A stretch of 64,000 bases of DNA from Oceanomicrobium pacificus. Its GTDB lineage: Bacteria > Pseudomonadota > Alphaproteobacteria > Rhodobacterales > Rhodobacteraceae. The translations under genes and the position numbers were made by a program. The stretch lies in contig NZ_WUWG01000001.1 in assembly GCF_009833495.1 (NCBI RefSeq), forward strand, positions 620,001-684,000. Reading direction: 5' to 3'. The notes under the pieces were generated by a model, which saw only the letters and a program-made list of their open reading frames with translations, did not search any database and was not told where the DNA came from. Position 1 is the stretch's first letter. Every line of letters begins with the position of its first letter. Shown here piece after piece: positions 26,676 through 35,874 of the stretch.

Positions 26676-27110
26676 TCAGCTGGCCTTCTTGCGGCCGCCC
26701 TTGGCGGGCTTGCGGCCCAGTCCGATCTTCTTGGCCAGTTCCTGACGGCGCTTGGCATAGTTCGGCGCCACCATCGGATAGTCGGCCTTCAGGCCCCATT
26801 TGGCGCGATAATCGTCCGGCGTCATGCCATAGGCGGTCATCAGATGCCGCTTGAGCATCTTCAGCTTCTTCCCGTCCTCAAGGCAGATGATGTAATCGTC
26901 GGTCACCGATTTCTTGATCGGTACGGCCGGCACAAGCTCCACCGGCTCTTCGGCGCCGACATCGGCCAGACCGTTCAATGCGTCATAGACCGACCGGATC
27001 ACGTCCGGCAGCTGTGCTGCATCTACAGCATTGTTGGCAACGTGAGATGAAACGATTTCTGACGTGAGCGCCAGAAGGTCGGCCTTCTCGATAGCGATTT
27101 CTGTCTCCAT
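26676..27110 (-). CDS. mucR: MucR/Ros family transcriptional regulator
   Basis: The 144-residue regulator has a variable N-terminus, then the zinc-finger region YIICLEDGKKLKMLKRHLMT (single Cys and Asp/His ligands, as in other Rhodobacterales MucR), then the conserved YPMVAPNYAKRRQELAKKIG helix and a Lys-rich tail. MucR proteins are H-NS-like repressors binding AT-rich DNA and control exopolysaccharide, motility and symbiosis or virulence genes, often repressing their own gene. The promoter region here carries a perfect 9-base palindrome around an AT-rich spacer directly at the expected start site. The symbol is by family, not proven orthology. Confidence 0.93.
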   Translation of the reverse strand: METEIAIEKADLLALTSEIVSSHVANNAVDAAQLPDVIRSVYDALNGLADVGAEEPVELVPAVPIKKSVTDDYIICLEDGKKLKMLKRHLMTAYGMTPDDYRAKWGLKADYPMVAPNYAKRRQELAKKIGLGRKPAKGGRKKAS

Positions 27111-27164
27111 GGATACCCCTTCCCGTGTTATCCGATGCAGGTTGGAAAAATAGCCCTGCGGTTA

Positions 27165-27195
27165 TTAACGAAGTTGAAAAATGTTTCTTCGTTAA
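27165..27195. promoter_or_regulatory. Palindromic operator candidate at the mucR start site
   Basis: TTAACGAAG (27165-27173) and CTTCGTTAA (27187-27195) form a perfect inverted repeat around a 13-base AT-rich spacer. The site lies just beyond the -10 element of the mucR promoter, over the predicted transcription start. The composition (AT-rich in a GC-rich genome) fits autorepression by MucR. Confidence 0.65.
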
Positions 27196-27199
27196 GTCA

Positions 27200-27228
27200 C
27201 TAATATTGTCTGAACTAGAATATTTCAA
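27200..27228 (-). promoter_or_regulatory. Sigma-70-type promoter of mucR
   Basis: On the minus strand TTGAAA (27228-27223) and TATTAG (27205-27200) are separated by exactly 17 bases, the best promoter match seen in the window. Transcription would start near 27193, inside the palindrome. Confidence 0.65.
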
Positions 27229-27342
27229 CTGCCAAGCAATAACGTTGTTCGGAACGTGATTGTGAACGCGCGAATTTCAGCCGAACAGCCGCCTGAAGCT
27301 CCGCTCTTTTCAAGGCATGCCGGCTTGTGCCAACAGGGAAGC

Positions 27343-28206
27343 ATGACCGTTTACTCGACCCTCGACGCGGCGCTGTCGCACCTGTCCGCTTCCACGACGC
27401 GCACGCCGCTGGCGGTTCTGCTGGCGGAAGACCGGGTCGAACTGAAAAGCAGTCTCGACCATCTTGCCCGGATCGGTTTCACCGAAATCCTGCTGCTCGG
27501 GGCGGTCCAGCCCGAGCCGGACGCACCGGAGGGCGTGTCGCTCCTGTCGGTTCCGCACCGGCTGACCCGGCTGGAGGACAGTATCGCGCTCCTCAACAGG
27601 GTGATTCCCGCCGTTGCAGGCCGCTGGATCCACTATTGTTTCAACGCCGAGTATCTCTACTTCCCGTTTCTTGAAACCCGCTCGATCAGCGACGCGCTGA
27701 CATTCGTAGAGGAAGAGCGCCGGCAGTCGGTCTTCACCTGCGCGATCGACCTCTATGCGGACGACCTGTCGGTTGCACCGGGCGGCGTCGACCGGGCGCG
27801 GGCCTGTTTCGACAAGAGCGGCTATTACGCCCAGACACGGCACGCGGACGGCGTGCCGCTGCCGCAGCAGGTGGACGTGTACGGGGGGCTGCGCTGGCGG
27901 TTCGAGGAACATATCCCGTGGGACCGGCGGCGCATCGACCGGATTTCGCTTTTCATCGCCGCCCCGGACCTGCAACTCGACACGGATTTCCAGCTGCGCA
28001 CCCCTGAACATGATACAGTATCCTGCCCGTGGCACCATAATATGACCATGTGCGTCTGCTCGTTCCGCGTTGCCAAGGCATTGCGCCACAATCCTGGCTC
28101 GCGCGCCCATGTGACCAATTTCCGCTGGAGCGGGTCGGAGCCGTTCCGCTGGTCCTCGATGCAATTGATGGAGCACGGGTTCATGGAACCCGGCCAGTGG
28201 TTCTGA
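27343..28206 (+). CDS. Conserved hypothetical protein, possible glycosyltransferase-like
   Basis: The 287-residue product has no signal or membrane helix. The N-terminal part reads like the opening of family 2 glycosyltransferases (a short strand, then a helix with SLDHLARIGFTEILLLG in place of the usual LLEWVAYHRALGFDEILVY). Features that recur in alphaproteobacterial relatives are YLYFPFLETRSI, IDLYADDLS, GGLRWRFEEHIPWDRRRIDR and SCPWHHNMTMCVCSFR. No DxD motif is obvious. The ATG at 27343 follows AGGGAAGC; a GTG 29 codons upstream (27256) is an alternative. It is four bases before the CDF gene. The function is unresolved; the adjacent MucR could regulate it. Confidence 0.78.
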   Translation: MTVYSTLDAALSHLSASTTRTPLAVLLAEDRVELKSSLDHLARIGFTEILLLGAVQPEPDAPEGVSLLSVPHRLTRLEDSIALLNRVIPAVAGRWIHYCFNAEYLYFPFLETRSISDALTFVEEERRQSVFTCAIDLYADDLSVAPGGVDRARACFDKSGYYAQTRHADGVPLPQQVDVYGGLRWRFEEHIPWDRRRIDRISLFIAAPDLQLDTDFQLRTPEHDTVSCPWHHNMTMCVCSFRVAKALRHNPGSRAHVTNFRWSGSEPFRWSSMQLMEHGFMEPGQWF

Positions 28207-28210
28207 GCCG

Positions 28211-29083
28211 ATGGACCGGCAGGCGGCAGACCGGCTGAACGCCCGCGTCGGCTTGCTGGCGGTCTGTGTCGCGGCGCTGCTCGTGCTGCTCAAGCTCTGG
28301 GCCTGGTGGGTGACCGGAGCCCTGTCGGTGGCGGCGAGCCTTGTCGACAACTTGCTCGACCTCATCGTCTCGGGTGCGGGGCTGGCCGCAATCCTCTATG
28401 CCGCGCGGCCCGCCGACGACGAACACAGGTTCGGGCACAGTTCGGCTGAAGATCTGGCGGCGCTGGCTCAGGCCGCCTTCGTGACCCTGTCGGCCATCGC
28501 CATCTCGCTCACGGCCTTTCGCAGGCTTTTGGGTGCGCCCGCCCCCCTGACAGCCGAAACCGAGGGCATCCTGGCAATGCTGGCGGCTGTTCTGCTCACG
28601 CTCGGACTCGTTCTCGTCCAGCGGGCCACGGCGCGGCGGACCGGCTCGAAAGTGATCGCCGCGGACAGTTTGCACTATCTGTCGGACCTGCTGCCCGGCA
28701 TCGGGGCGATCGCCGCGCTGGCCCTGTCACGCCGTTTCGGCTGGGCGCAGATCGACGCGGTCGTGGCGCTGCTGACTGCGGGGATCCTGCTGCGCGGGGC
28801 ATGGACCATCGGCCGCGACGCGGTGGATGCGCTGATGGATCGCGGCGCCGGACGCGACGTTCAGGACACGGTCGCGCGGCTGGTCGCAGCCCGGCCGGAC
28901 GTGCTCGGCTTTCACGACCTGAAAACCCGCCGCGCCGGCACGCGCATCTTCATCCAGATGCATATCGAGCTTGACGGGTCGCGGTCGCTGCACGACGCCC
29001 ATGCGACCGGAGCGGCGCTGCGTCAGGATATCCTCGACGCCCTGCCGGACGCCGAGGTCATCATTCACAAAGACCCGGCCTGA
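28211..29083 (+). CDS. Cation diffusion facilitator (FieF-type) metal exporter
   Basis: The 290-residue protein has about six transmembrane helices and a C-terminal cytoplasmic ferredoxin-like domain (QDTVARLVAARPDVLGFHDL, with HIELDGSRSLHDAHATG). The metal-site motifs are DNLLDLI in helix 2 (Asp-x3-Asp) and HYLSDLL in helix 5 (His-x3-Asp), the arrangement of FieF/YiiP zinc or iron exporters. It follows the hypothetical gene by four bases and converges with the peptidase gene. Confidence 0.92.
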   Translation: MDRQAADRLNARVGLLAVCVAALLVLLKLWAWWVTGALSVAASLVDNLLDLIVSGAGLAAILYAARPADDEHRFGHSSAEDLAALAQAAFVTLSAIAISLTAFRRLLGAPAPLTAETEGILAMLAAVLLTLGLVLVQRATARRTGSKVIAADSLHYLSDLLPGIGAIAALALSRRFGWAQIDAVVALLTAGILLRGAWTIGRDAVDALMDRGAGRDVQDTVARLVAARPDVLGFHDLKTRRAGTRIFIQMHIELDGSRSLHDAHATGAALRQDILDALPDAEVIIHKDPA

Positions 29084-29087
29084 GCGG

Positions 29088-31115
29088 TCAGGCTGCCCTG
29101 TCGAGCCCGCGCTGGCGCAGGAGCGCTTCCACCCCCGGCATCGCGCCGCGGAAGGCGGTGTAAAGCTCGGACGCTTCCCGCGAGCCACCCGCCGAATAGA
29201 TATGCTGGCGCAGCTTTGCTGCCATTGCTGGATCGAACGGATCGCCGGTTTCCTCGAATGCCGCGAAGGCATCGGCATCCATCACTTCGGACCACATGTA
29301 GGAATAATAACCCGAGGAATAGCCGTCGCCCGAGAAGACATGCTGGAAATGCGGCGTGGCGTGGCGCATCACGATCGCATCGGGCATGCCGAGCTCGGCC
29401 AGAACCTCCCGTTGCCGCGCCATCGGATCCTGCGGCACCGGACCGGAATGGAAGGCCAGATCCACCATCGCGGAGGCCACATATTCCACCGTGGCAAAAC
29501 CCTGACCGAAATTCTCCGCCGCTTCCAGCTTGGCCAGAAGCGCGTCGGGCAGCGCCTCGCCCGTCTCCGCATGGCGGGCATAGGTCTTCAGGATATCGGG
29601 CACGCTTAGCCAGTGCTCGTAGAGCTGGCTCGGCAGTTCCACGAAGTCCCGCGCAACGCTGGTGCCCGAAATGCTGGCATAGGTCACATCCGACAGGAGC
29701 CCGTGCAACGCGTGGCCAAACTCGTGGAACAGCGTGCGCGCATCATCATAGGTCAGGAGCGCGGGCTTGCCGGCGGGCGGTTTGGCGAAATTGCAGACGT
29801 TCAGCACGATGGGCCGCACATCCTGCCCGTCGATCCGCGACTGGTCGCGGAAGCGCGAACACCAGGCACCGCTGCGCTTGGACGGACGCGCGAAATAGTC
29901 GCCGATGAAAACACCCATGTGGCGGTCGCCGTCGCGCACTTCCCATGCGCGGGCGTCGGGATGGTAAAGCGGCACATCAAGCGGCCGGAAGTTCAGCCCA
30001 AACAGGCGGGCCGCCACGTCGAACGCGGCCTCGATCATCGCATCGAGCTGGAAATAGGGTTTCACTTCGGCGGCGTCGAAATCGAAAGTCTGCTGGCGCA
30101 GCTTCTCGGCGTAATAGGCCCAGTCCCATGGCGCGAGCGCGTCGTTGATCCCGTCCGCCTGCATCAGTTCGGTCAGCGCCTCCGCATCGCGCAGGGCGGC
30201 ATCGCGCGCTGGCGTCCAGACCGCTGAGAGGAGGTCATGGACCGCGTCCGGCCGGGCGGCCATTTCCGGTTCCAGCTTGAAGGCGGCGAAACTGTCATAG
30301 CCAAGGAGCGCGGCGCGTTCCTTGCGCAGTGCCAGCGTCTCGGCAACGATCGCGCCATTGTCGGTCTCGCCGCCGCGCGCCCCGCGCGAAGTCCAGGCCG
30401 CAAAGGCCTGTTCCCGCAGATCACGGCGCTGCGAGGCGGCCAGGAACGGCATGATGAGCGAGCGCGACGTGGTGATGACATGCCCCTCCTGCCCGAGCTC
30501 GGCGGCCGCCGCTGCAGCCGCGTCGATCAGGTCCTGCGGCAGCCCGTCCAGATCGGCCTCCGCCAGTGCCATCGACCAGTTGCTCTCGTCGGACAGCACG
30601 TTCTGCGAGAACGCCGTGCCAAGCGTCGCGAGCCGGCCCATGATCTCCGCCAGACGTTCGCGGTCCGCGCCTTCCAGCCGCGCGCCGGCACGTACGAACA
30701 TCCGGTGGGTCAGCTCCAGCACACGGTCCTGCTCCGCGCTCAGCCCCAGCTTCGCGCGGTCGCGCATCAAATCATCCACCCGGCGGAAAAGCGCGCTGTT
30801 GAGCATCACCTCGGACCGGAAGGCCGCGAACCGCGGCGCCAGATCACGCTGCAGCGCCTGGATCTCGGGCGAGGTATGGGCGCTCGCGAGGTTGAAGAAC
30901 ACGCCGCCGACACGGTCGAGCGTCGCGTCGGCCTGCTCCAGCGCCTCGATCGTGTTGGCAAATGTCGGCGCAGCGGGATTGTCGGCAATCGCCGAGATAT
31001 TGGCCCGTGCCTCGGCAAAGGCCACATCGAAGGCCGGGGCGAAATCGGCGGTCTCGATCCGGTCGAACGGCGGCAGTTCGAACGGTGTATCCCAATCGGA
31101 CAGAAGTGCGGTCAT
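29088..31115 (-). CDS. M3 family metallopeptidase (oligopeptidase A / Dcp)
   Basis: The 675-residue cytoplasmic peptidase has the zinc motif HEFGHALHGL at about residues 463-472, with the third ligand Glu expected in the downstream helix (VELPSQLYEHW). It degrades oligopeptides, including signal-peptide fragments, or removes C-terminal dipeptides. The N-terminal DTPFELPPFDRIETADFAPA segment is typical of the Dcp/OpdA subfamily. Distinguishing oligopeptidase A from peptidyl-dipeptidase Dcp is not possible by eye. It is divergent from the dehydrogenase gene, with a 154-base gap. Confidence 0.93.
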   Translation of the reverse strand: MTALLSDWDTPFELPPFDRIETADFAPAFDVAFAEARANISAIADNPAAPTFANTIEALEQADATLDRVGGVFFNLASAHTSPEIQALQRDLAPRFAAFRSEVMLNSALFRRVDDLMRDRAKLGLSAEQDRVLELTHRMFVRAGARLEGADRERLAEIMGRLATLGTAFSQNVLSDESNWSMALAEADLDGLPQDLIDAAAAAAAELGQEGHVITTSRSLIMPFLAASQRRDLREQAFAAWTSRGARGGETDNGAIVAETLALRKERAALLGYDSFAAFKLEPEMAARPDAVHDLLSAVWTPARDAALRDAEALTELMQADGINDALAPWDWAYYAEKLRQQTFDFDAAEVKPYFQLDAMIEAAFDVAARLFGLNFRPLDVPLYHPDARAWEVRDGDRHMGVFIGDYFARPSKRSGAWCSRFRDQSRIDGQDVRPIVLNVCNFAKPPAGKPALLTYDDARTLFHEFGHALHGLLSDVTYASISGTSVARDFVELPSQLYEHWLSVPDILKTYARHAETGEALPDALLAKLEAAENFGQGFATVEYVASAMVDLAFHSGPVPQDPMARQREVLAELGMPDAIVMRHATPHFQHVFSGDGYSSGYYSYMWSEVMDADAFAAFEETGDPFDPAMAAKLRQHIYSAGGSREASELYTAFRGAMPGVEALLRQRGLDRAA

Positions 31116-31269
31116 CTGGTGCTCCTCGCTTTGACCTGCATGTAACCCCTGCCGGGTGGCTTTGCCATGGGGCGGCGTCGGATTTGTGCGCCGATCTGTC
31201 GGCAGATGGTGACCTGCGGCGCCTCTGGGCGCTAGAACGGTATCTGACCATGAGAGGCGGAGACCCGGT

Positions 31270-33822
31270 ATGAAGACCCATGCGCGCGCAGTTGTCGTCG
31301 GCGGAGGCGTGATCGGCGCGTCGATCGCCTATCACCTCGCCCGGGCCGGCTGGTCTGACGTGATGCTGCTGGAACGCGACGAGTTGACCGCCGGTTCCAC
31401 ATGGCACGCGGCGGGTCTGCTACCGCTCTTCAACATGAGCTACGCGACCAGCCACATCCACGACTATTCGGTGAAGTTCTACAAGACGCTGGAAGAGGAA
31501 ACCGGCCTCAACGCGGGCTTTTCCGTCGTGGGCAACCTGCGCATGGCGCAGAGCCGCGAACGAATGGACGAATTCGAGCTATACGCTTCGACGGCCGAGA
31601 CCGTCGGCATTCCCTATGAATGGCTCTCGCCCGACGAGATCCGCGCGCGCTGGCCCCTGGTTCGGACCGAGGATCTGCGCGGGGCGCTTTACCACCCGAC
31701 CGACGGCTATATCAATCCGGCGGACGTGACCCAGGCCATGGCCAAGGGCGCGCGGCAGCGCGGGGTGGAGATCCACCGCCGCTGTCAGGTCGATGCCATG
31801 CGCTGGACGGGCTCGGAATGGGTCGTGAGCGGCCGTCGCATGGTGGAGAAGGGCGGCAACCTGCTCGCCGGCGAGGAGACGTTCGAGATCCATGCCGAGC
31901 ATGTCGTGACCGCCACCGGCAACCATGCCCAGCGCACGGCGCAGATGCTCGGCATCAAGTTCCCGGCCATTCCAGTCGAGCACCAGTATATCGTCACCGA
32001 ACCCGACCCGGCGCTCGTCGCATACCGCGAAGCCCATGGCGAGCATCCGGTCTTGCGCGATGCGGATGCGAAATGGTATGTGCGCGAGGAACGCGGCGGC
32101 TGGATCCTCGGCCCATACGAGGAGGGCGCGCCGGCGCGGTTCGAATATGCCGTGCCCGACAGTTTCCGCGCCGACCTCTTCCCGCTCGATCTGGACCGGA
32201 TCGAGGAGGAATATATGTCGATGATCCACCGCATTCCCTCGTCGGAAACGGTGGGGCTGAAGGACGATTACAACGGGCCGATCTGCTACACGCCCGACGG
32301 CAATCCGCTCGTCGGCCCGGCTCCGGGCTTGCGCAACATGTGGCTGGCGGAAGGCTTTTCCTTCGGCATCACGGCAGCCGGCGGAACGGGCTATTATCTG
32401 GCGCAGATGATGGTCGAGGGCGAGGCCGAGATCGATATGGCGAGCCTCGACCCGAAACGGTACGGCGACTGGATGACGACCGAATATGCAGCGCGCAAGA
32501 ACGAGGAATGTTACGCCCATGTCTATGTGCTGCATCATCCCGACGAGGAGCGCGAAGCCTGCCGTCCGCTGCGCACCGGACCGGCTTATGACGCCCAAGC
32601 CGCAAGCGGGGCGCGGTTCGGTTGCGTGAACGGATGGGAACGTCCGAACTATTATGCGGTCACCTTCGACAGGTCAGGCGATGACGCGCCCGACGCATTT
32701 GCCGCATATGGCACGCCGCTTGCCGATTTTTCAGACCATGACAGCCGGTCCTTCCGCCGTGGCGGCTGGTGGGATTTCGCGCGTCAGGAAGCCGACGCGA
32801 TCCGCAACGGTGTCGGCCTGATCGATGCCACGGCGTTCGCCAAGCACGTGGTGACAGGGGACGGCGCGACGGCATTCCTCGACTGGTTCACCTGCAACCG
32901 GCTGCCCAAGGTCGGCCGGATCAATCTGACTTACGCGCTCACCGAAGCCGGCACGACGCGCACGGAATACACGATCGTGCGGCAGGGCGAGACCAGATAT
33001 TACCTTGTCTCCGCGGGCGCCTGGTCCGCCTATGATGCGGATTACCTGCGCAAGGCGGCAGAGGATTTCAGCGCCGAGCATGGCGTGCCCGTCATCGTAC
33101 AGGATGTCACCAGCCAGTATGGCGTCTTCGCCATCGCCGGCCCCAGATCCCGCGACGTGCTGAAAGAACTGATCCGCGACGCGGACCCGGACACGGCACT
33201 CTCCAACAAGCGATTCCCGTGGCTGTCCGCCCGGCAGATCGAGCTTGGCATGTGCCCGGTCAACGCGATCCGCGTGGCCTATACGGGCGAGCTTGGCTGG
33301 GAATTGCACCACCCGATCGAAATGCAGCGTTACCTGTGGAACGCGCTTCTGGAGGCGGGCGAGAAACACGGGATGCGTCTTGTGGGGGCGCGGGCGCAGA
33401 ACTGGCTCCGGCAGGAGAAGAGCTACCGCGCTTTCGGCACCGAACTGGGCCGTGACGCGACACCGGCCGAGGCCGGTCTGGACCGGTTCATCGACCTCGA
33501 CAAGGAATTCTTCGGCAAGGCCGCCATGCTCGCCAAGGGCATTCGCTCGACCTGCGTCACGCTGCTCGTCGACGGGCCGGACGATGCCGACCCTTGGGGC
33601 CGCGAGGCGCTGTTCGACGGGGACACGCGGGTCGGGCGGCTGACCTCGGGCGGCTATTCCGTCCATTTCGGCAAGTCCATCGGCATGGGCTATGTCACGC
33701 CCGACCGTGCCGCGCCCGGCACCGCGTTGCAGGTGATGATGCAGGGCAAACTCTGGCCTGCGACCGTCCTGGAAGATTGCCCCTACGACCCCACCAACGC
33801 GCGCATTCGCGTCGACGGCTAG
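31270..33822 (+). CDS. Dimethylglycine/sarcosine dehydrogenase-like FAD-GcvT fusion
   Basis: The 850-residue protein has an N-terminal DAO-type FAD domain (dinucleotide motif VVVGGGVIGASIAYHLARAG) with GSTWHAAGLLP, where the His is the covalent flavin site in dimethylglycine dehydrogenase. The C-terminal half is a GcvT/aminomethyltransferase domain (YTGELGWELHHP, LVGARAQNWLRQEKSYRAFG) that hands the one-carbon unit to tetrahydrofolate. Such enzymes demethylate dimethylglycine or sarcosine during glycine betaine or choline breakdown. The stop codon is TAG within CTAG, shared in inverse with the convergent DAO gene. The exact methylated amine is unknown. Confidence 0.9.
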   Translation: MKTHARAVVVGGGVIGASIAYHLARAGWSDVMLLERDELTAGSTWHAAGLLPLFNMSYATSHIHDYSVKFYKTLEEETGLNAGFSVVGNLRMAQSRERMDEFELYASTAETVGIPYEWLSPDEIRARWPLVRTEDLRGALYHPTDGYINPADVTQAMAKGARQRGVEIHRRCQVDAMRWTGSEWVVSGRRMVEKGGNLLAGEETFEIHAEHVVTATGNHAQRTAQMLGIKFPAIPVEHQYIVTEPDPALVAYREAHGEHPVLRDADAKWYVREERGGWILGPYEEGAPARFEYAVPDSFRADLFPLDLDRIEEEYMSMIHRIPSSETVGLKDDYNGPICYTPDGNPLVGPAPGLRNMWLAEGFSFGITAAGGTGYYLAQMMVEGEAEIDMASLDPKRYGDWMTTEYAARKNEECYAHVYVLHHPDEEREACRPLRTGPAYDAQAASGARFGCVNGWERPNYYAVTFDRSGDDAPDAFAAYGTPLADFSDHDSRSFRRGGWWDFARQEADAIRNGVGLIDATAFAKHVVTGDGATAFLDWFTCNRLPKVGRINLTYALTEAGTTRTEYTIVRQGETRYYLVSAGAWSAYDADYLRKAAEDFSAEHGVPVIVQDVTSQYGVFAIAGPRSRDVLKELIRDADPDTALSNKRFPWLSARQIELGMCPVNAIRVAYTGELGWELHHPIEMQRYLWNALLEAGEKHGMRLVGARAQNWLRQEKSYRAFGTELGRDATPAEAGLDRFIDLDKEFFGKAAMLAKGIRSTCVTLLVDGPDDADPWGREALFDGDTRVGRLTSGGYSVHFGKSIGMGYVTPDRAAPGTALQVMMQGKLWPATVLEDCPYDPTNARIRVDG

Positions 33823-34904
33823 GCGGTCCAGCCGAGGCGCTCGGGCGCCAGCGCCGCCGGGTCGACTGTATCGGGCAGGCTCCCACCCGTCAGGCAAGCG
33901 GCGGCAAATGCGCCCAGCGCTGGGCTCGTCATGATCCCGTAGCCGCCCTGTCCGGCGAGCCAGAAAAAGCCCGGAGCGCCGCGCTCGAACCCCACCGCCG
34001 GACGCCGGTCGGGCAGGAAGCTGCGCAGGCCTGCCCAACTCGCATTGACCCGCGTGACCGGCACGGTGACATGGGCCGCGTATCGGTCCAACCCCTCGGC
34101 AAGGTCCAGATCCTCCACATAGGCATCATGCGGCGGGACGGGCATCTCCTCGGCAGGGGAGACTAGCCACGATCCGCCCTCGGGCTTGCCGTACCAGCTT
34201 TCGCTGGCCGACAGCAGCATCGGCCAGCGCCGTACATCATGGCCGCCGGGCGGTGGAAGCACGGCGATGGAGCGCCGCAGCGGTTGCAGCCCCTTGCGGG
34301 CGACACCCGCGATCTCGGCCACATCGTCGGCCCATGCGCCAGCGGCGTTGACGAGCTTGCCCGCCGTCACCACCCGGTCGCCCGCTTCGACGGTCCAGCC
34401 ATCGGACCCGGCCTCGATCCGCGTGGCACGGCATCCCGTCTCGATGATCACGCCCCGGTCACGCGCGGTCTTCCGGAAATGGCCGAAGAGCCCCATCACG
34501 TCGATATCGCGCGCCTGTGCCGAGTAGCCTGCGCGGACAATGGCATCACGGTTCAGGATCGGCACATGGCCGCAGGCCGCGTCGAGGCTGATCTCGTCGA
34601 GCACGCCTTTTTGCAACTCCGCCTCGAAGTCCCCGACTTCCGTGTCATTGGCCACCATCAGCACGCCGCGCGGGGACAGGACGCCGAGGCGCTCGAGCAC
34701 CGGAAAACTGGCCTCGGCCAGCGCGCGGATGTCGGGATTGCCGTAATTCGGCTCGAACATGGCCGCCGAGCGCCCCGTCGTGTGGGTCGCCAGATGGTCC
34801 TCGGCTTCCCAGAGCCGCACATCGAGCCCGCCGGGCAGATGTGCCGCAAGGCTCATGCCCGCGATCCCGCCCCCAAGGATCAGGATGTCGCACCTATCAG
34901 GCAT
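33819..34904 (-). CDS. FAD-dependent D-amino-acid (D-arginine-type) dehydrogenase
   Basis: The 361-residue DAO-fold flavoenzyme opens with CDILILGGGIAGMSLAAHL. The HTTGRSAAMF segment resembles that of D-arginine dehydrogenase DauA, where it contributes to the flavin and substrate site, and the C-terminal RVNASWAGLRSFLPDRRP and GQGGYGIMTSPALG complete the FAD domain. It probably deaminates a D-amino or related imino acid. The ATG at 34904 overlaps the dehydratase stop by eight bases. It is the last gene of a four-gene overlapping cassette (HAD dehalogenase, hydrolase, dehydratase, DAO). Its exact substrate is unknown. Confidence 0.86.
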   Translation of the reverse strand: MPDRCDILILGGGIAGMSLAAHLPGGLDVRLWEAEDHLATHTTGRSAAMFEPNYGNPDIRALAEASFPVLERLGVLSPRGVLMVANDTEVGDFEAELQKGVLDEISLDAACGHVPILNRDAIVRAGYSAQARDIDVMGLFGHFRKTARDRGVIIETGCRATRIEAGSDGWTVEAGDRVVTAGKLVNAAGAWADDVAEIAGVARKGLQPLRRSIAVLPPPGGHDVRRWPMLLSASESWYGKPEGGSWLVSPAEEMPVPPHDAYVEDLDLAEGLDRYAAHVTVPVTRVNASWAGLRSFLPDRRPAVGFERGAPGFFWLAGQGGYGIMTSPALGAFAAACLTGGSLPDTVDPAALAPERLGWTA

Positions 34905-35874
34905 CGAGTGTCGCCAATGCGCGGGCAAAGATTGCCGGATCGCAATTGCCACCAGTGGCGACCGCCAGAACGGCGTCGCCCTCGGCCGCGTCGGGATGGA
35001 ACAGAGCGGCGGCCAGCGCCACCGCGCCGCCGGGCTCCACCACGATCTTCAGCCGCTGGTAGGCGAGCGCCATGGCGCGCAGCACCTCGTCGTCGGACAC
35101 GACGATCCCCGGCCCGCAAAGCCGCCTGAGCGTCGGGAAGGTGATCTCCCCCGGCTCGGGCGTGACGATCGCATCGCAGATCGACCCGGCCATTTTCGCG
35201 TTGCGCTGGCGGGTGCCGGTCTGAAGCGACCGGGCCGTGTCATCGAACCCGTCCGGTTCCACCGGACGCACCCGCAAATCAGGCGCACGGGCTTCCAGCG
35301 CCAGCGCGATCCCGGCCGTCAGCCCGCCGCCGCCGCAACAGACGAGCACATCGCGGATACCTGCATCCGCCGCATGCGCCTGTGCCGCAATTTCCAGCCC
35401 GCAGGTGCCCTGACCCGCGATGACCAGCGGTTCGTCATAGGGGCGGATCAGCGTCAATCCGCGTTCCGCGGCGATCGCCTCTCCGATCTCCTCCCGGCTC
35501 TCTGTCTCGCGGTCATAGGTGATGACCTCGGCGCCGTAGAAGCGGGTATTGGCGATCTTGAGCGCGGGCGCGTCGGCCGGCATCAGGATCGTCGCGGCAA
35601 CCCCGTGGCGTTTTGCGGCCAGCGCCACGCCCTGTGCATGATTGCCGGAACTGTAGGCCATCACGCCGCGGGCGCGGGCCTGATCGGACAGCGCCGAGAT
35701 CGCCGACCAGCCGCCGCGGAACTTGAAGCTGCCCGTATGCTGCAGACATTCGGCTTTCACGAAAACTTGCCGCCCGGCAAGATCGTCGAGAAAGGGCGAG
35801 GTGAGGAGCGGGGTCTTCCGCACGTGTCCGTCCAGCCGCGCGGCGGCGGCCTCGATCATCCGGATGTCGGTCAT
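34897..35874 (-). CDS. PLP-dependent threonine/serine-type dehydratase
   Basis: The 325-residue enzyme belongs to fold type II PLP proteins. The PLP lysine is in GSFKFRGG and the phosphate loop in CCGGGGLTAGIALA. Asn for the PLP ring is expected in SSGNHAQGVALAAK. The length without an ACT domain suggests a catabolic threonine/serine dehydratase or serine racemase / threo-3-hydroxyaspartate dehydratase relative rather than biosynthetic IlvA. It overlaps the hydrolase upstream by four bases and the DAO gene downstream by eight. Confidence 0.88.
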   Translation of the reverse strand: MTDIRMIEAAAARLDGHVRKTPLLTSPFLDDLAGRQVFVKAECLQHTGSFKFRGGWSAISALSDQARARGVMAYSSGNHAQGVALAAKRHGVAATILMPADAPALKIANTRFYGAEVITYDRETESREEIGEAIAAERGLTLIRPYDEPLVIAGQGTCGLEIAAQAHAADAGIRDVLVCCGGGGLTAGIALALEARAPDLRVRPVEPDGFDDTARSLQTGTRQRNAKMAGSICDAIVTPEPGEITFPTLRRLCGPGIVVSDDEVLRAMALAYQRLKIVVEPGGAVALAAALFHPDAAEGDAVLAVATGGNCDPAIFARALATLDA

